Part shown: positions 10,331-21,223 of the stretch, in pieces | Layout of the letters: the number at the start of each line of letters is the position of its first letter | Numbering within the stretch: position 1 is the stretch's first letter | NCBI RefSeq assembly: GCF_918797505.1 | Contig: NC_092798.1 | Span: 10,057,501 to 10,121,500, forward strand | Direction: 5' to 3' | DNA from: Bemisia tabaci | Lineage: Eukaryota > Arthropoda > Insecta > Hemiptera > Aleyrodidae | Length of the DNA: 64,000 bases | Position numbers and translations under genes: made by a program | Notes under the pieces: generated by a model | What the model saw: the letters and a program-made list of their open reading frames with translations, nothing else | The model's database searches: none | What the model was told of the DNA's origin: nothing

Positions 10331-10447
10331 CAGTATCGAATCACGTTGAATTAACGTACGTTTGCGGATGAGGAGTTACTGTTTCAGTCTCTGACTGGTC
10401 TATGAAAGTTGCCTTTGTGGATAGGGAAATTGGAGTTGCTGAATAGG

Positions 10448-10522
10448 GAGAATACGGACACTTTGGTGATTTTGAGGTTAGGTCTTGGAGCTTTTAGGAC
10501 CCGAAAAGGCAGCCAACCTATG
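10448..10522 (+). repeat. family T end fragment
   Basis: AGAATACGGACAC, GGAGCTTTTAGGACCC and AAAAGGCAGCCAACC match the 48130-48472 element's left end. The rest is missing. Family C sequence follows almost directly. Confidence 0.5.
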
Positions 10523-10559
10523 AGAATGCACTTTTTACAGAGTGATCTATTGTTACATT

Positions 10560-10760
10560 CTTTGTTTTCCTCATGAAAGGACGTAACTTCATTTCATTGT
10601 TGGCAAACTCCCCCACGCAAATTGCAATTTTAACTGGAGAATCTTGGGAATTTCTATCTGAAATTTCACTGATTCTTCTTCTGATCTCATGCGAAAATGA
10701 GTAAAATTTTGGATAAAAATTGCACAGGTACATCCTTGTGAAAATTTTATGAACATTCTT
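10560..10760 (-). repeat. family C element copy 1
   Basis: It starts CATGAAAGGACGTAACTTCA and contains GGAGAATCTTGGG, TGATTCTTCTTCTGATC and AATGAGTAAAATTTTGG. It is the reverse complement of 53205-53372. Its outer end resembles family A, with the A core replaced by GGACGTAACT-type sequence, so it may be a sister family. Confidence 0.6.
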
Positions 10761-10775
10761 GGCCATCTTGGACCC

Positions 10776-10943
10776 TACACGGAGAAAAAAAACCTCGTGT
10801 GTGGGACCCGAAGTTTAAGTCATAATGGATCTCTGAAGTTTTCGGATTGAGCATCTGAACACTTTAGTTCTTACATCTGAAGTTTCAGAGATCCATATGA
10901 CCTAAACGTCGGGTCCCACGCACGAAGTTTTTTTCTCCGTGTA
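10776..10943. mobile_element. family P MITE (168 bp hairpin)
   Basis: The ends TACACGGAGAAAAAAAACC and TTTTTTTCTCCGTGTA are inverted. The stem continues inward (GTGGGACCCGAAGTTTAAG with the inverse, ATGGATCTCTGAAG with CTTCAGAGATCCAT). A clean, probably young, non-coding inverted-repeat element. Confidence 0.8.
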
Positions 10944-10979
10944 AGAGCCCCATATTTCGACCTGTTGGTACGTTTCCCA

Positions 10980-11070
10980 CACAGGCACTCTAAGGGAAAC
11001 TAGTGGTATGTACGTCGTTTCTAAACTGAGCCAGATATTACAGTTCCCAATTTCAAAATGCATTCCAAAT
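10980..11070 (-). repeat. family E right half
   Basis: AGGGAAACTAGTGGTATGTA, TTTCTAAACTGAGCCAG, ATTACAGTTCCC and AAAATGCATTCCAAA match the right half of family E (compare 23884-24026). The left half is missing. Confidence 0.55.
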
Positions 11071-12180
11071 ATCGTGCACGAAGCGCATATTGGCTCCATA
11101 GCGAGTCGCAGGCTCTCGTATTATAAGATCTCGAGCTTTGAATCCCGCGAAGATAAAACCGAACAGGTCCACCATCTGTTGAGTCTTGAAAAGGAAGCGT
11201 ACTCACGGACTTCGGGGTTAATTCCAAACGGCCACGTCAGGTTCTACTATCTACCATTGCTCGAATCAATTATGAGGATGAGAGAATATTGTCTTTTCCC
11301 CGAAATGCAACCGAATAGCCTGTTCCAGCTAGAACAAGGAGTCGGAAAATTAGTCTAATGGGTTACAGCCCGCGACGATACCACGCGCCTGAGTTTTTGC
11401 CGGAACCGAACGGAACTAGGTTACCGGGCCGAGGGAATTCGAGGAAGTGGCAAAAAGCTGAGCTGCAATCAGTCGCTCACCGAACAGAGCTAATTCCGCA
11501 CTCCTCTACCGAGAGATATGACAGTACGGATTCAGAATCGCCATGTCTTGGATTTCGTTAGACAGGAAGGTTGCAATACCGACGAATATGCTTGCGTTAA
11601 TGCAAACTGAAGAACAAAGGGAACCCTTCGTTTGGACTTACGATCTATTTGGAACGCTCTCAGTACCTAGAAATGGAACATCCTCATAATGTTTCAATGC
11701 TCGTAAAAGGTACGAAAAATATCCTCGATTATCATAACGGCAGTGTTATTAGCTTTTGACGGTGTACTCTTGTTTCTTTTCACTGTTCTTTGATCTTACG
11801 ACGGGTCTGAATAAGTGAATTTCCAGGTCAAGAATCAGGAAATGGTAGACTTAAATTCGCCGCTCCTCTGGCAAGAGGGCGTATCTCTTATTTCCACGTG
11901 AAACCCGGAAAGTATAGAGTTATATGGGAACCAGGGGTCACGCGGAAATAACACTCACCGAAACGAACGGAGTGCCGGTCGTGTCCGATACGCACCAACT
12001 ACCAAGTTGATAGTAACACGAAGATGCAACTATTCGTGTCTGACGGTTGCGCAAGTTGCATAAACTTAACACTAAAGGCGCGCTAGCGCATTCAAAAGAA
12101 CAAGACCAACAACAAGTGTTCTTTTGATTCCAGTACCACTGCTGTGTGATAGTTAAATATTTTTTCGTACCTTTTAAGAT
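11071..12180. other. unique sequence with two short repeats
   Basis: The 116-codon frame at 11008-11358 (+) begins inside family E and yields no known protein. Family Y copy 2 lies at about 11870-11960. At 12019-12090 the motifs GATGCAACTATTCGTG, GTTGCGCAAGTTGC and AAGGCGCGCTAGCGC resemble the core of the 267-bp tandem repeat at 56800-57455. Confidence 0.4.
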
Positions 12181-12183
12181 TAT

Positions 12184-12331
12184 TTGGACTGCATTTTGCA
12201 GTAAGGACCTGCAATTTCTGGATCATAGATTAAAACTACCTACTATCTGCATAGGGAAACTAATGACACTTATGCTGTTTCCTGAAATGAGCTGAAAATT
12301 GCAGCTCCTTATCGGAAAATGTAGTCTATTT
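12184..12331. mobile_element. family E MITE
   Basis: TTGGACTGCATTTTGCAGTA and CGGAAAATGTAGTCTA are inverted, with inner arms GGACCTGCAATTTCTGG and GAAAATTGCAGCTCC. The central CTGCATAGGGAAACTAATGA is shared with copies at 15126 and 23884. About 148 bp, non-coding. Confidence 0.7.
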
Positions 12332-13099
12332 GAACGACATATCCACAACCACTCTTAGGAAAATAGCCCTCACTCTATAGAGGCAAATTATAGTTGAAAT
12401 CGCCTATTATCTATCATTAACGCTGGTCGGATCTAACTGGTTATATGTATACAAGTTTCAAAACTGATTTTTTAATTCAAAATTTTCACTGTCAGTATAG
12501 CAGGTCTGAACTTTATTCTGTGGGGCGGAAGGGAAAGGGGAGCTGTCGGGCAAGGGCAGAAAAATAATGAGCGGACAAACAATAACTAATAAGTGCCGAT
12601 GTCTGCAGCGTGTGGAAAACAATAGTTTTTCACATTAGTTGAAGCGGCCAGAAAAAGTTCCGAGTGTTCGTTTTACGAGACGGACAAATGAGAGCAAAAA
12701 AAGCTCGCAAATTTTCCTCGGTTGCCTAAGCTTCCCTAGGTGAGAAGAGATTATTGGAGGCATTGATTATAGCCAATTTGAAAAACTTGGTGAAACACAA
12801 CCTGGAAATATCGGAACAATCCAATCTATAATTTTCACGAGTACTCCGAAAATAAAAACTTAGCTCTCTGCCAGTCAAGGTGACAAGTACTGGAAAAACC
12901 AGGGGCTTTAGCCGAACCCTGCTAAGTTTGGGAACAGTCAGAGAATTGCGCCCCAAAACCTTGAAATTTTTTCTTCGAGCGAGTGAATTTTATTTTTCAA
13001 TCTCTGAAGATTACATTTTTATTCGTGAAAATCATTTTTATAGGAAATCATGAATAATGATTAAATGAAACATTGGAAAGTAAGGGCATTGTATGTTCA
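12332..13099. other. unique AT-rich sequence, weak acceptor-donor fusion at 12738
   Basis: Nothing coding was recognised. At about 12738 the string TTCCCTAG is followed by GTGAGA with a modest pyrimidine tract upstream. This is a poorer version of the ratchet-like sites and was not called as one. Confidence 0.35.
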
Positions 13100-13373
13100 A
13101 CGAGCTGATTATTGAAATGGATAAACAGAACGATGGACCAACAAGACAAAGGGAGAATGGAGCGATGCTATTGGTGCAAGCTAATTGCTATGGCCAAAGA
13201 AGGCAAGTAGTGAACGGCAACGGCAACCAACTAGAGCCCTGTTGTTAGTCCATCATATACCTCTGAGTAGTCCATAACAACCTCCCGTTTCAACCAATAG
13301 GATCGTTCCATTTTCTCGTTGTCTATAGCTTTGTCTACAGTTTTGTCTATCAATTTCTATAATCAACCCGCGG
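13100..13373. mobile_element. family H element
   Basis: CGAGCTGATTATTGAAATGG at the left and CAATTTCTATAATCAACCCG at the right are inverted. The inner arms GGAGCGATGCTATTGGTGCA and TTTCAACCAATAGGATCG are also inverted. Length about 274 bp. The short string TTTGTCTA near the right end is locally duplicated (13332, 13346). Confidence 0.7.
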
Positions 13374-14250
13374 AATCCCTAAAAGCCAGGGAGAAGTCAA
13401 GAAATTTTATCCAAGATGACTTGTCTCACTGTCCAGTTGAACACGAACCATTTCGCACTAATGTACGCTCCTTCCAAGATAGATACCAGGTTGCCGAATC
13501 GAACGACGCCGGTACGCCTAACTATGAAGCATAATTGAATAACACAAAGGCGGATTTCCGTCGGAAAATTGCAACGCGGGGTCGCCGGGGGATAATTAGC
13601 CCCCGGAAAGGACGCAAAAGGCGTTGCGCGGCTGAGCGTACAACGCCGGGAACACAGGAGCCAAGATCCCGGGAGCCCGGCGCGCACAATAAATAATTTC
13701 ATTCTTATTTTCATTATTCAACTCGTCCCCGGCGCGCAGGGTTTTTAAAGCCGCGCGCCCGTAAGACAAAGGCTCCCCATTCAATCCAGTCCGAACAACC
13801 CTCACTCAAATTCGCTCCAGCAACTTTTCATACAAATTAACTCAAATTTTATACGGGCTGGATTTTTTTTTCGAGCCCCGTCGAGGGGGGCGGGGCGGCG
13901 GGGTAAGGGGGGGGGGATACATACGTCTATCGTCAAGTGTTCGCGCAAAAAGGGAAAAGGCGTGTATGCTGCGCCTTGATTCGGGTGCGCTAGCAATTAT
14001 TCCGTATTCTCGCATGGGTGAAGAAAAAAAGGAAGGGTACGGAAGGCATCCTATAATATATATATTTATATATATAAGCAAGGCTTTATATGTATATATA
14101 CCCCCCTCCTCCGTTGCGAGCTCGGAATGAGCGAAAAAACGGAAATGACTTAAACTCGCCCTGGCGGGTGGAGGAGGAACGAGTGCGGTGGAGAGAAGAA
14201 CACAGCCCCCCGCCTTTTTTCAGGGGGGAGGGGAGGCTCGAGAAGACGAG
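13374..14250. other. mixed GC-rich and simple-sequence stretch
   Basis: GC-rich pieces (13560-13790 and 13860-13920, with G10 at 13907-13916) flank a TA-rich palindromic tract at 14057-14100. A further GC-rich segment lies at 14150-14250. Overlapping short frames on both strands give no known protein. Confidence 0.4.
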
Positions 14251-14959
14251 AAGGCGCGCATAGAAAAGCGTTAAAGGAATGATAAAAAGTTCTTTTCAGA
14301 CACCGGTAGATTCAATCTCCTCCACGTTAAACCTATTAAGTCGACGATGAGCTCGAAACATACACACAGGATTGTATCAAACACTTCTTTGATAAGTTGA
14401 AAAAAAGGGGGACGGGAGGATGAAATTTAAAAAAAAGGCGGAAAAAAAGGTACGAGCGGATTAAAAAATGCTCGTCTTGCATTAACTTCGATGTAAGGGC
14501 GAACTTTGAGGAAAGTTATGAAAATGCGCGAGGCATACCTTCGCAGAATCGCGGTAGGATAGAATTAAGTTCATACACGCTTCGTGGTATCCTTGTGAGC
14601 GCACTTTGAATGAGGGGTTTAAGAGTGAAAAGACACAGAAACTAGAGATGTCTCTCCGATTTTTTTTTTAAAAAAAAAGGAAAAAGATAAAGCTCAAGAC
14701 AGTGTGTCAGGTTTTTGAAAGGCAGGAAATACCGGTAAAGGCTCGTCAAAATTTTACTCAACCTTAAAAATTCAGGAAAATTTCCTAACAAACTTGAGTG
14801 GGTAAGTGGCATGAGAAAATTGGTGAAAGTTTTAAATGAAGCAGCGTTCAGACAATTTTTCACAATTTATTTGCGGAATGGTACCCCGGAGAAAAGTAGC
14901 TTAAAGTTATGAAAATGGACCGTCTTGTGACGTCACTGGGCAGAAGTATTTTACAAGAA
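14251..14959. other. no feature recognised
   Basis: AT-rich unique sequence with A/T runs. The 73-codon frame at 14642-14863 (-) is low complexity. Confidence 0.4.
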
Positions 14960-15112
14960 TGAGCCTGTGCATTTTCTGGCCGAAATTATGTGAAATCTGA
15001 AGAAAAATCAGTAAAATTTTCAGTCATAAATGCTTGAGATCCCCCTGGTAAAAAAGCAATTTGTGAGGTGAAATTTGGCAACATCGGAATGTAGTTACGT
15101 CCTTTCGTAAGG
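14960..15112 (+). repeat. family C element copy 2
   Basis: It ends AATTTGGCAACATCGGAATG, then GTAGTTACGTCCTTTCGTAAGGG. Upstream, GAAGAAAAATCAGTAAAATT and ATGCTTGAGATCCCCC match the C copy at 53205-53372. The end combines the family A style CAAATTTGGCAAC with the C style ACGTCCTTTCGT. Confidence 0.55.
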
Positions 15113-15125
15113 GAGACGACTCTAA

Positions 15126-15247
15126 GGGATGACTATTTCTGGCTCTTCCATAAAAGCACCCTCCTGCATAGAGAAACTAATGGCGTATACGTGTTTCCGA
15201 AATGAGCCAGAAATAGTGGTTCCTTATTGCAAAATGTGAACCACATG
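15126..15247. repeat. family E MITE
   Basis: ACTATTTCTGGCTC and GAGCCAGAAATAGT are exact inverted arms. The centre TGCATAGAGAAACTAATGGC matches the other copies. The outermost arm on the left is shortened. It follows family C almost directly. Confidence 0.6.
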
Positions 15248-15955
15248 ACCGACATATTTTATTCAGTGTTAAATTCAAGGAAACTCGTCAACTTTTCGAT
15301 GCAAGTAATATTTGCAACGGCTCCCGCTTTCGTATCGTGGGTAGGTGGGTGAGCACTGGAAAGAGAGACGAGAAATATTATTCCTGCCCCCGAAAAGCGA
15401 CGAAATTCGAGACGGTCAAATTCTCGTCACTTCTGGCGAAGAATCGGGACTTCTGATTCAGCGGTCAGATGCCCGAACCAGAACCACGAAACCGCAGGAG
15501 TCCAAGTACCGTTCCTCCTTCAAACGCGAAACTAATGATGTCGAAACTTTAAAAACACATGTTCTCTCGGGTTTCCATCCTCGAACCCGAATCAATGGAG
15601 CGGAAAACGGAGGGGGGCGCGGGCCCCGACAACTAAAGACATCCTTCATTTTTTTTTTCTCACAAATTAATTCGAGTCGAAAATTCGCCAGGCGGCGCGG
15701 CAGGGCGCTCTGAAAGGCGAATTCGTTCGTCTTTCCTCGAAAGTTGATGATACCCGAGCCCCATAAGTATCCTCATATTCCAGGGCTCATCTATGTTCGA
15801 TCGATGAAATTATTCGCGGCTGGAAGCGCGAAACTCTTGCGGCGTTTTCCCAGCTATTGTTGCCAGATTATGCAGAAAATTCAGAACAATTCCCAATTTA
15901 ACTAAACGTTAAATATCCTGGGTTTTTCATACGATTTGGCAACTTTGCCCAGCGT
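15248..15955. other. unique sequence with short inverted repeat
   Basis: The 122-codon frame at 15345-15713 (+) gives no known protein and ends in a GC patch. At 15852-15945, TTGCCAGA and TTTGGCAA sequences form a short imperfect inverted repeat similar to 4730-4800. Confidence 0.35.
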
Positions 15956-16240
15956 GATATATTTCTCGGTGGATTTCCGGTCGGGGCCCCGGATTGGCCG
16001 GTCGGATCGGCTCGTCGGGGGATAAATCTAAATTGAGTGTCAATATAATGGAACGGGAGATGGGCCCGCGTGGCGGGCGGTGCGGCCCCGCCGAACAGAG
16101 GTGTCGGTACATCGGTCTCTTTGAGGGCCCGTGGGGCCCCCGGGCCGATTGGGCCGGCCCCGTTGCCGATCGGACTGATCGGAAAATCTATGCCCGAGAT
16201 CGTGGACAGATATTTTTGGAATTTCATTATGAAATTTAAG
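15956..16240. other. GC-rich island
   Basis: Rich in GGGCCC and CCGATCGG-type palindromes, flanked by AT-rich DNA. Open on both strands in several frames with no recognisable product. Confidence 0.45.
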
Positions 16241-17199
16241 GCTATGTGATTTCATTGAGCTGAGAGATCTGTGCCTATGGAATTTTTTAAAAATCTCAGT
16301 CCGATAAAGTTAAAAACGCCGTATTATATATTAATTGAGTCTACGCAACTGGCCGAAAAAGAACGAAAAATCCGTTCGCCCATGCAAGTTTCCGCGGCTG
16401 AGAATCTGGAGCTCGGAATCGAGTTGGACTGAATTGCTCTCGACTGGGTTTGATGTTTTCTTTTTTGAGGCTGGTGATCGTCTTCGACGTTTCATAGCAA
16501 GAATCAGAAATCGAGCTTTTAAAGGAGGCTTTTTCCCGTAGAAGAAATTAAGTATTCACCAAATGGTGTAAGGAAAAGAATAATGATGTCTTCTTCTCGA
16601 TGTATATATTGCAGAGAGGGACGGTTATTTTCATACTGTTAAGGCAAGGCTCGTAGTAACCAGAAAACGCAGGGACTGGGGAAAAAACTGAAAATTCAGG
16701 AAATATTAGCTCTTCTTTCAAATCACTGAAAATGCAGTCACAACCGCTCGCCATTCGCCTAACCGTTACACTCTGTATGTACGTGCGCAAATGAGAATTT
16801 TGGGAATAGCACAGGCAAAATACAGTGAATTCAGAATTCGGAAAATCCATTTAAATTAATTAATTTATCATAGTGAATGCCAGGTGTTACGCATCCCAAT
16901 ACGGACAACGCTGGAACCAATTTTTTTTATTCTGAAGAGCAGAATTTCTTCTCTAGCCTCTCGATAAATATGTATGTCTAAGACAAAGCTTAAGAGGGCT
17001 TAAATAAGCCTTCCCTCGGCCCGCGGAGTTTTCTCTAATTTTTAAAGGCTTCCGCATCTTTACCTCCGAATCCAGCGTGGCCTCCCTTTAACGACGCGGA
17101 CATTATGCAGCTCCCGAGCCTTTTTATCGCGGGCGAAGAAGAAGAAACCCGAAACGTCGACGTCAAGCTTTCCCGGCCGGGGATTTTCCGGGCTCGCGC
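16241..17199. other. no gene recognised
   Basis: AT-rich with a small GC patch at 17040-17199 that leads directly into element M. The 100-codon frame at 16548-16850 (-) is not recognised. Confidence 0.35.
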
Positions 17200-17247
17200 C
17201 GCACAGTGGATCGAGTCAATCAGAGAGGTCGGATATGAAATTTTTTA

Positions 17248-17473
17248 CCAGAACTGCGAATTTTGATGTTTATTTCGTCACATTTTAAATTTTAAGGGAA
17301 GCTCCTAGAAGAAAATTCCACGAGGAAACCAATGCAGGATGCCTAGCATCAGGACTTTCCCCAGAACTGCGAATTTTGATGTTTATTTCGTCACATTTTA
17401 AATTTTAAGGGAAGCTCCCAGAAGAAAATTCCACGAGGAAACCAATGCAGGGTGCCTAGCATCAGGATTTTCC
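17248..17473 (+). repeat. 113-bp tandem duplication across the M/N junction
   Basis: CCAGAACTGCGAATTTTGAT begins at 17248 and again at 17361. Each unit runs through M sequence and into the first bases of element N (TGCCTAGCATCAGGA). The duplication therefore arose after N had inserted into M. Confidence 0.85.
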
Positions 17474-17705
17474 CGATTTAACCGACTCTATCAGGGTTTA
17501 AGGAAAAATCGGTTGTAAAATCAGGATATGAGAAAAGTCGGCCGTCCGATCGGATTTTTTTATGCAGCTATTTTTGCGGAGTTACATTTGTCCGCAAAAA
17601 TCAGGATTTGGAAAAATTATGAAATCAAAATTTAGCAGTCAAAAATCAGGAAAAATCAGGATCTCATCAGGATTTCCCAAAATGAAAGAAAAAACTAGAC
17701 ACCCT
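17448..17705. mobile_element. family N element nested in M
   Basis: It starts CAGGGTGCCTAGCATCAGGA and ends AAACTAGACACCCTG. The interior has GTCGGCCGTCCGATCGGA as in 2544-2843. Confidence 0.7.
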
Positions 17706-17952
17706 GGTGATGAAAAAATGTTGTATCCCGTGGCGTGACTCTTGTAGGGTTTTTCTTTCAGGATGTAGGTTTTTTGAACCTAAGTTATCCAAAAATGAAG
17801 AAAAACTCCAAACATGTTTCCCCCCAAACAAAACTAGACCTCCTGCAATGGAACCACTTTTAGAACCTCAAAGTTCTGTGTAAACGGAGTTGCAAGCTTT
17901 CAAAAATTCCAAATTTTGCCTGACCTCCCTCATTGATTCGATTTACTGTGCG

Positions 17953-18575
17953 ACGGCCTGGGATTCCGGTCCAAACCCGGCAACCGTCGTCGGGAAATTA
18001 AATAGGGCCGTACCGGTAATTGAGCGTTCTCGGAGAGAGAGAGCGCCCGCCCCGCTCGTCAGGAGCGAGAGAGACGCCCGCAGACAAATTAAAGTTCTCC
18101 GCGGAGGCGATTAATCGTCGTCCCCCGGGGAGGGGGGGGGGAGGGGGCGGAAACCGGAGTCGGGACTCCCTCGGGAGGACCCGCGCACTTTTCGGCGCTG
18201 GGAAACGCAGCGGCCGGGAGAGCAAGTGGGTCGGGCCCCGGCCCGCAGGGACCAAATATACGTTTATTCGATATTTTATGTTAGAGGGAATGTGGGGTTT
18301 TCCGGGGCGATTTGGCAGCGCTGCCGGGGTCGGGGCCGGGGCCCCCCGCAGATCTCGAAATTCGAAATTATATTGTAAATACGATCGGACGAGATTTATC
18401 ATTCCGGACATAATCTTTCATTATGATAAGCCGCGGGTGTGCGGCGGGCCCGGCACGGCCGGGCCTCGTCACCGGCCGCGAACTAAGTGATAAATAATGA
18501 AATTACGTTTTAACCGGCGTGAAATACGCCGGCGCGGCGCGGCGTCGCCGGATCGGATGGCCCCCGTGACGTCAC
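17953..18575. other. GC-rich island with embedded AT-rich, enhancer-like patches
   Basis: A GC-rich island with open frames on both strands (137 and 156 codons, mutually overlapping, glycine/proline/arginine-rich). Embedded patches at 18250-18290 and 18360-18510 are AT-rich with TAAT and TTTAT motifs. It is unlike the repeats around it and is a candidate conserved regulatory element. Confidence 0.4.
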
Positions 18576-18691
18576 GCAGGTACTGGCGATAAGGTATCGA
18601 TACGCGATCGAAGTTCCGAACCAATTAACGTCCAAGTGTCGGGGGTCATCAGTCCTAAAATCGTTACTTGCTTTATTTTCAAATGAAAACT

Positions 18692-18750
18692 TACACTGGA
18701 AAGAGAAAACACATTGGATCTCATGGATGTGAGTCATGCAGAGCATTGAA
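18692..18750. repeat. family B end fragment
   Basis: ACACTGGAAAGAGAAAACAC then ATTGGATCTC is a family B terminus, but the following bases diverge and no matching end is found. Confidence 0.5.
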
Positions 18751-18900
18751 ATTTCATGAGCAGGTGGTTTGAATTCAAGCATCAAGAATCATTAAATATC
18801 TTCGTAAGGAGTTGATTCCGGTAATTTTTGTTGTGCGCAGCGTGTTCTACGTGAAATTTTTGTTAAACAACATGTATTAGAACGCTGAAGTGTGTACCAT

Positions 18901-19127
18901 CACTGGATAAGAAAACACATTGAATCTAGAGTCCAGACTCTTAAAAACATCGACAAGAAAAAGTACTCTTGATTCAATCAGAATCTAGCTTATATAAGAA
19001 CCAAGCCTCTTAATTTAAGCGGATTTCGTTTTGATTCAAGCAAAAATCCGATTGAATCGAGAGTATTTTTCTTGTCAATGTTTTCAAGAGTCTGCACTCT
19101 AGATCCAATGTGTTTTTTTTTCCAGTG
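18901..19127. mobile_element. family B MITE copy 2
   Basis: CACTGGATAAGAAAACACAT and GTGTTTTTTTTTCCAGTG are inverted. The inner arms CAGACTCTTAAAAACATCGA and TCAATGTTTTCAAGAGTCTG pair along the stem. About 227 bp. Confidence 0.8.
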
Positions 19128-19227
19128 TAGCAGAAATGTCCTGTGCGGCACGAAATGATGAATGGTGATACTCCATGAAGATTTCCGTTTTGATGGTTAC
19201 TTCGGATTACTTGGAGGTACTTTTTTT

Positions 19228-19350
19228 GGGTCAAATCAACCAAAAGGACTTGGTTGATCGACCACCAAATTCTTAGTGAAATCGACTGCGACCGTAGGTA
19301 GGTTACTTTAACGTGGAGACATCTGAGAACAAAAAAAGTGTCCTGCTGAA
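19228..19350. repeat. family Z copy 2
   Basis: TCAAATCAACCAAAAGGACT, GAAATCGACTGCGACCGTAG and AAAAGTGTCCTGCTGA match 2844-2955 in order. Confidence 0.4.
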
Positions 19351-19359
19351 CTTATGTAC

Positions 19360-19496
19360 ACTTGAACATATTTCTGCCCTACGGAACTGTGTGCATTGAG
19401 ACATGAGCCCTGAGGCCCGTAAGAATATAAGCATAACAGGGCTCACGTTTAATGTACTTAGTTCCGTTTGGCAGAAATACGTCCACTTGTCTTTCT
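19360..19496. mobile_element. family D MITE copy 1
   Basis: ATATTTCTGCCCTACGGAAC and GTTCCGTTTGGCAGAAATAC are inverted, as are ACATGAGCCCTG and CAGGGCTCACGT. Other D copies lie at 50462, 54402, 60501 and 62129. Pure hairpin, no coding content. Confidence 0.75.
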
Positions 19497-19804
19497 GAAC
19501 GTCACTGAGAAGTTACGATTTGCGAATCGCAAGCGTTTTTGACTACCACTAATTCACCCCTGTGATGCAGGTTTGATACTGGCAATTTGCGTCTGATTTT
19601 CCACGAGGTTGAAACTTTTCACGCCTAAAATTTGTTCAGAGTAACGCGGAGAAAAATCAACCAAAAAATGTTAGAACTGCATCTTTAAGTTACTTAGTGT
19701 TCTACTTCCCACATCAACACTAAGTGTCGTTAACTGTTTCTCACCGTGCCGTGCAGATACTTGAAATGCATTCAAGTATCACAATCTAATCTATTTGATT
19801 TCTC
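19497..19804. other. no gene recognised
   Basis: AT-rich. TAACGCGGAGAAAAATC near 19642 and TCTCACCGTGCC near 19740 may be decayed ends of a family P-like element. Confidence 0.3.
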
Positions 19805-20010
19805 GTAAAGTATGACAACGCCGCATAGACGACACCCGGTAACGCACGGCTCTCCGGGCCGTTTGGGGACAAAATTATGGTTCCTCGCCCGGTTTCGCGG
19901 CGGTGCCGGAGCTCCGGGTCCCGCGACCGGGGGGACCGGCTCCGGGGGCCGGAACGCGACGGCGCAACGCCGATCCCGCGGAGGCACCGCAATTACTATT
20001 CGGTACGTGC
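19805..20010. other. GC-rich island
   Basis: A compact GC-rich block ending about 80 bp upstream of ratchet point 2. Frames on both strands stay open without a recognisable product. Confidence 0.4.
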
Positions 20011-20060
20011 CGCTCTCCGAGGCAGCGTTTGATATTTTTATGTTTGCACTCTGCATAAGT

Positions 20061-20100
20061 TGGTAATTAATTTTATTTATTGTATTTTTACAGGTGAGTA
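20061..20100 (+). promoter_or_regulatory. candidate recursive splice site (ratchet point) 2
   Basis: A TAATTAA-type branch region (20064-20070), then a T-rich tract ending TGTATTTTTACAG at 20093, joined directly to GTGAGT. The same architecture occurs at 5800, 35180 and 52222. It lies about 14.3 kb after site 1. Confidence 0.6.
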
Positions 20101-20960
20101 TCGGCGGTTTCGTTGACAAATTTATCGCGGCTCCGCGGGCTCCTTGCGGTCCCGGCCCATTGTCCAGAGGCGTGAGTTTAGACGTTTTTCCTCCTTCTCG
20201 GACGCTTCTGGCCTCTCGAGGCCAAAAGCGCCCATCTTCTTATGGTTTTTCTTGAAGTATCCGGGGTTCTTGTTCACCTTAGTATTGTAGGATTGCTCTC
20301 CCGTCACGATCAGGGTTCAGGGTGACATGAGACGAAAAAAACTCATGAAATATAGGAAATTTCCGTCTAATGTGTGATATTATTAAATTTGATGAAACTA
20401 TGAAATCATTGAAAAAAATGAAACACTCGTATCAGACGCGAGAAATGCTATTTACATAAAAACTCCAAATTACAAGGAAAAACCTCTCTATCAGAAATTG
20501 TGAAGTTGAATCTGCAGGAGTGCATTCCACAGCGCAGCCTATTTCTCTTCTAGAAAACCGTGGTGTTTATGCGGAGCAAATTCTAATTTTTTCCAGGGTA
20601 AATTCTCTCTGCAAAAGTAAAATCAACTCTTCCTGCTGAACTTCGCTTTTACGGAAATAATTTCCATTTTTATGCTTCCCGATGATGGCTAAAGAGTAAA
20701 ACCGCCTAACTGACAATTTTGGCGAAAATGAGTTAGCAACTTTGCCGCATTCTAAATACGGTGTAAAATACGGATGCTGATGTTTTTAGTTTTTCCTATA
20801 CTACATGGGCGGATTGTGATGAATAATGCGTTATAAAAAATTGCAAACCTAATCTTAAAATTATAAAAATGGCGAACTTTTCTCTTCGTCCTGTAAAATA
20901 TTCAATTTGCAGATAGGTGCTCCTCAGTCATCAATATCACCTGTGTTTGTTGGAGGCAAT
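20101..20960. other. no gene recognised
   Basis: Unique AT-rich sequence. The first 200 bp after the ratchet-like donor (20100-20300) are less AT-rich, but I see no downstream donor that would clearly define a recursive-splice exon. Confidence 0.35.
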
Positions 20961-21223
20961 TGAATCAGTGAGAACGAAAACACACCAACTCGGAAAAATG
21001 AAAACGGTCAAAACACACGCTAAACAGCACAGTAGGTGAAGAAGTTAGTTTAAGAAAAATATTTTTGCTGCCGAAAGACCAAGTACTTATATGAACAATT
21101 TAAAGGCCCAAGTTAGAACAGATGCGCTAACTTCAATGACCTTTATGTAAATTAACTATCTTAAATGGAAATTGAGCATTTTCGAGTTACCGAGTCGGTA
21201 TGTTTTCGTTCTCACTGATTTAA
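20961..21223. mobile_element. family V MITE copy 2
   Basis: The ends TGAATCAGTGAGAACGAAAA and TTTTCGTTCTCACTGATT are near-perfect inverted repeats. The interior is the reverse complement of 9265-9524. About 263 bp. Confidence 0.75.

Larger units (their letters stand above)
17200..17952. mobile_element. family M element copy 1, with family N inserted
   Basis: CGCACAGTGGATCGAGTCAA, then AGAGAGGTCGG, at the left is inverted at the right as CTGACCTCCCTCATTGATTC, then ACTGTGCG. A family N element (17448-17705) sits inside, and a 113-bp tandem duplication lies at 17248-17473. Other copies are at 37648-38283 and 55981-56605. No coding sequence. Confidence 0.75.

Noticed and set aside
14057..14100. 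TA-rich palindrome as an origin or promoter
   Set aside because: It is a simple TATATA microsatellite with no initiator or other supporting motif.
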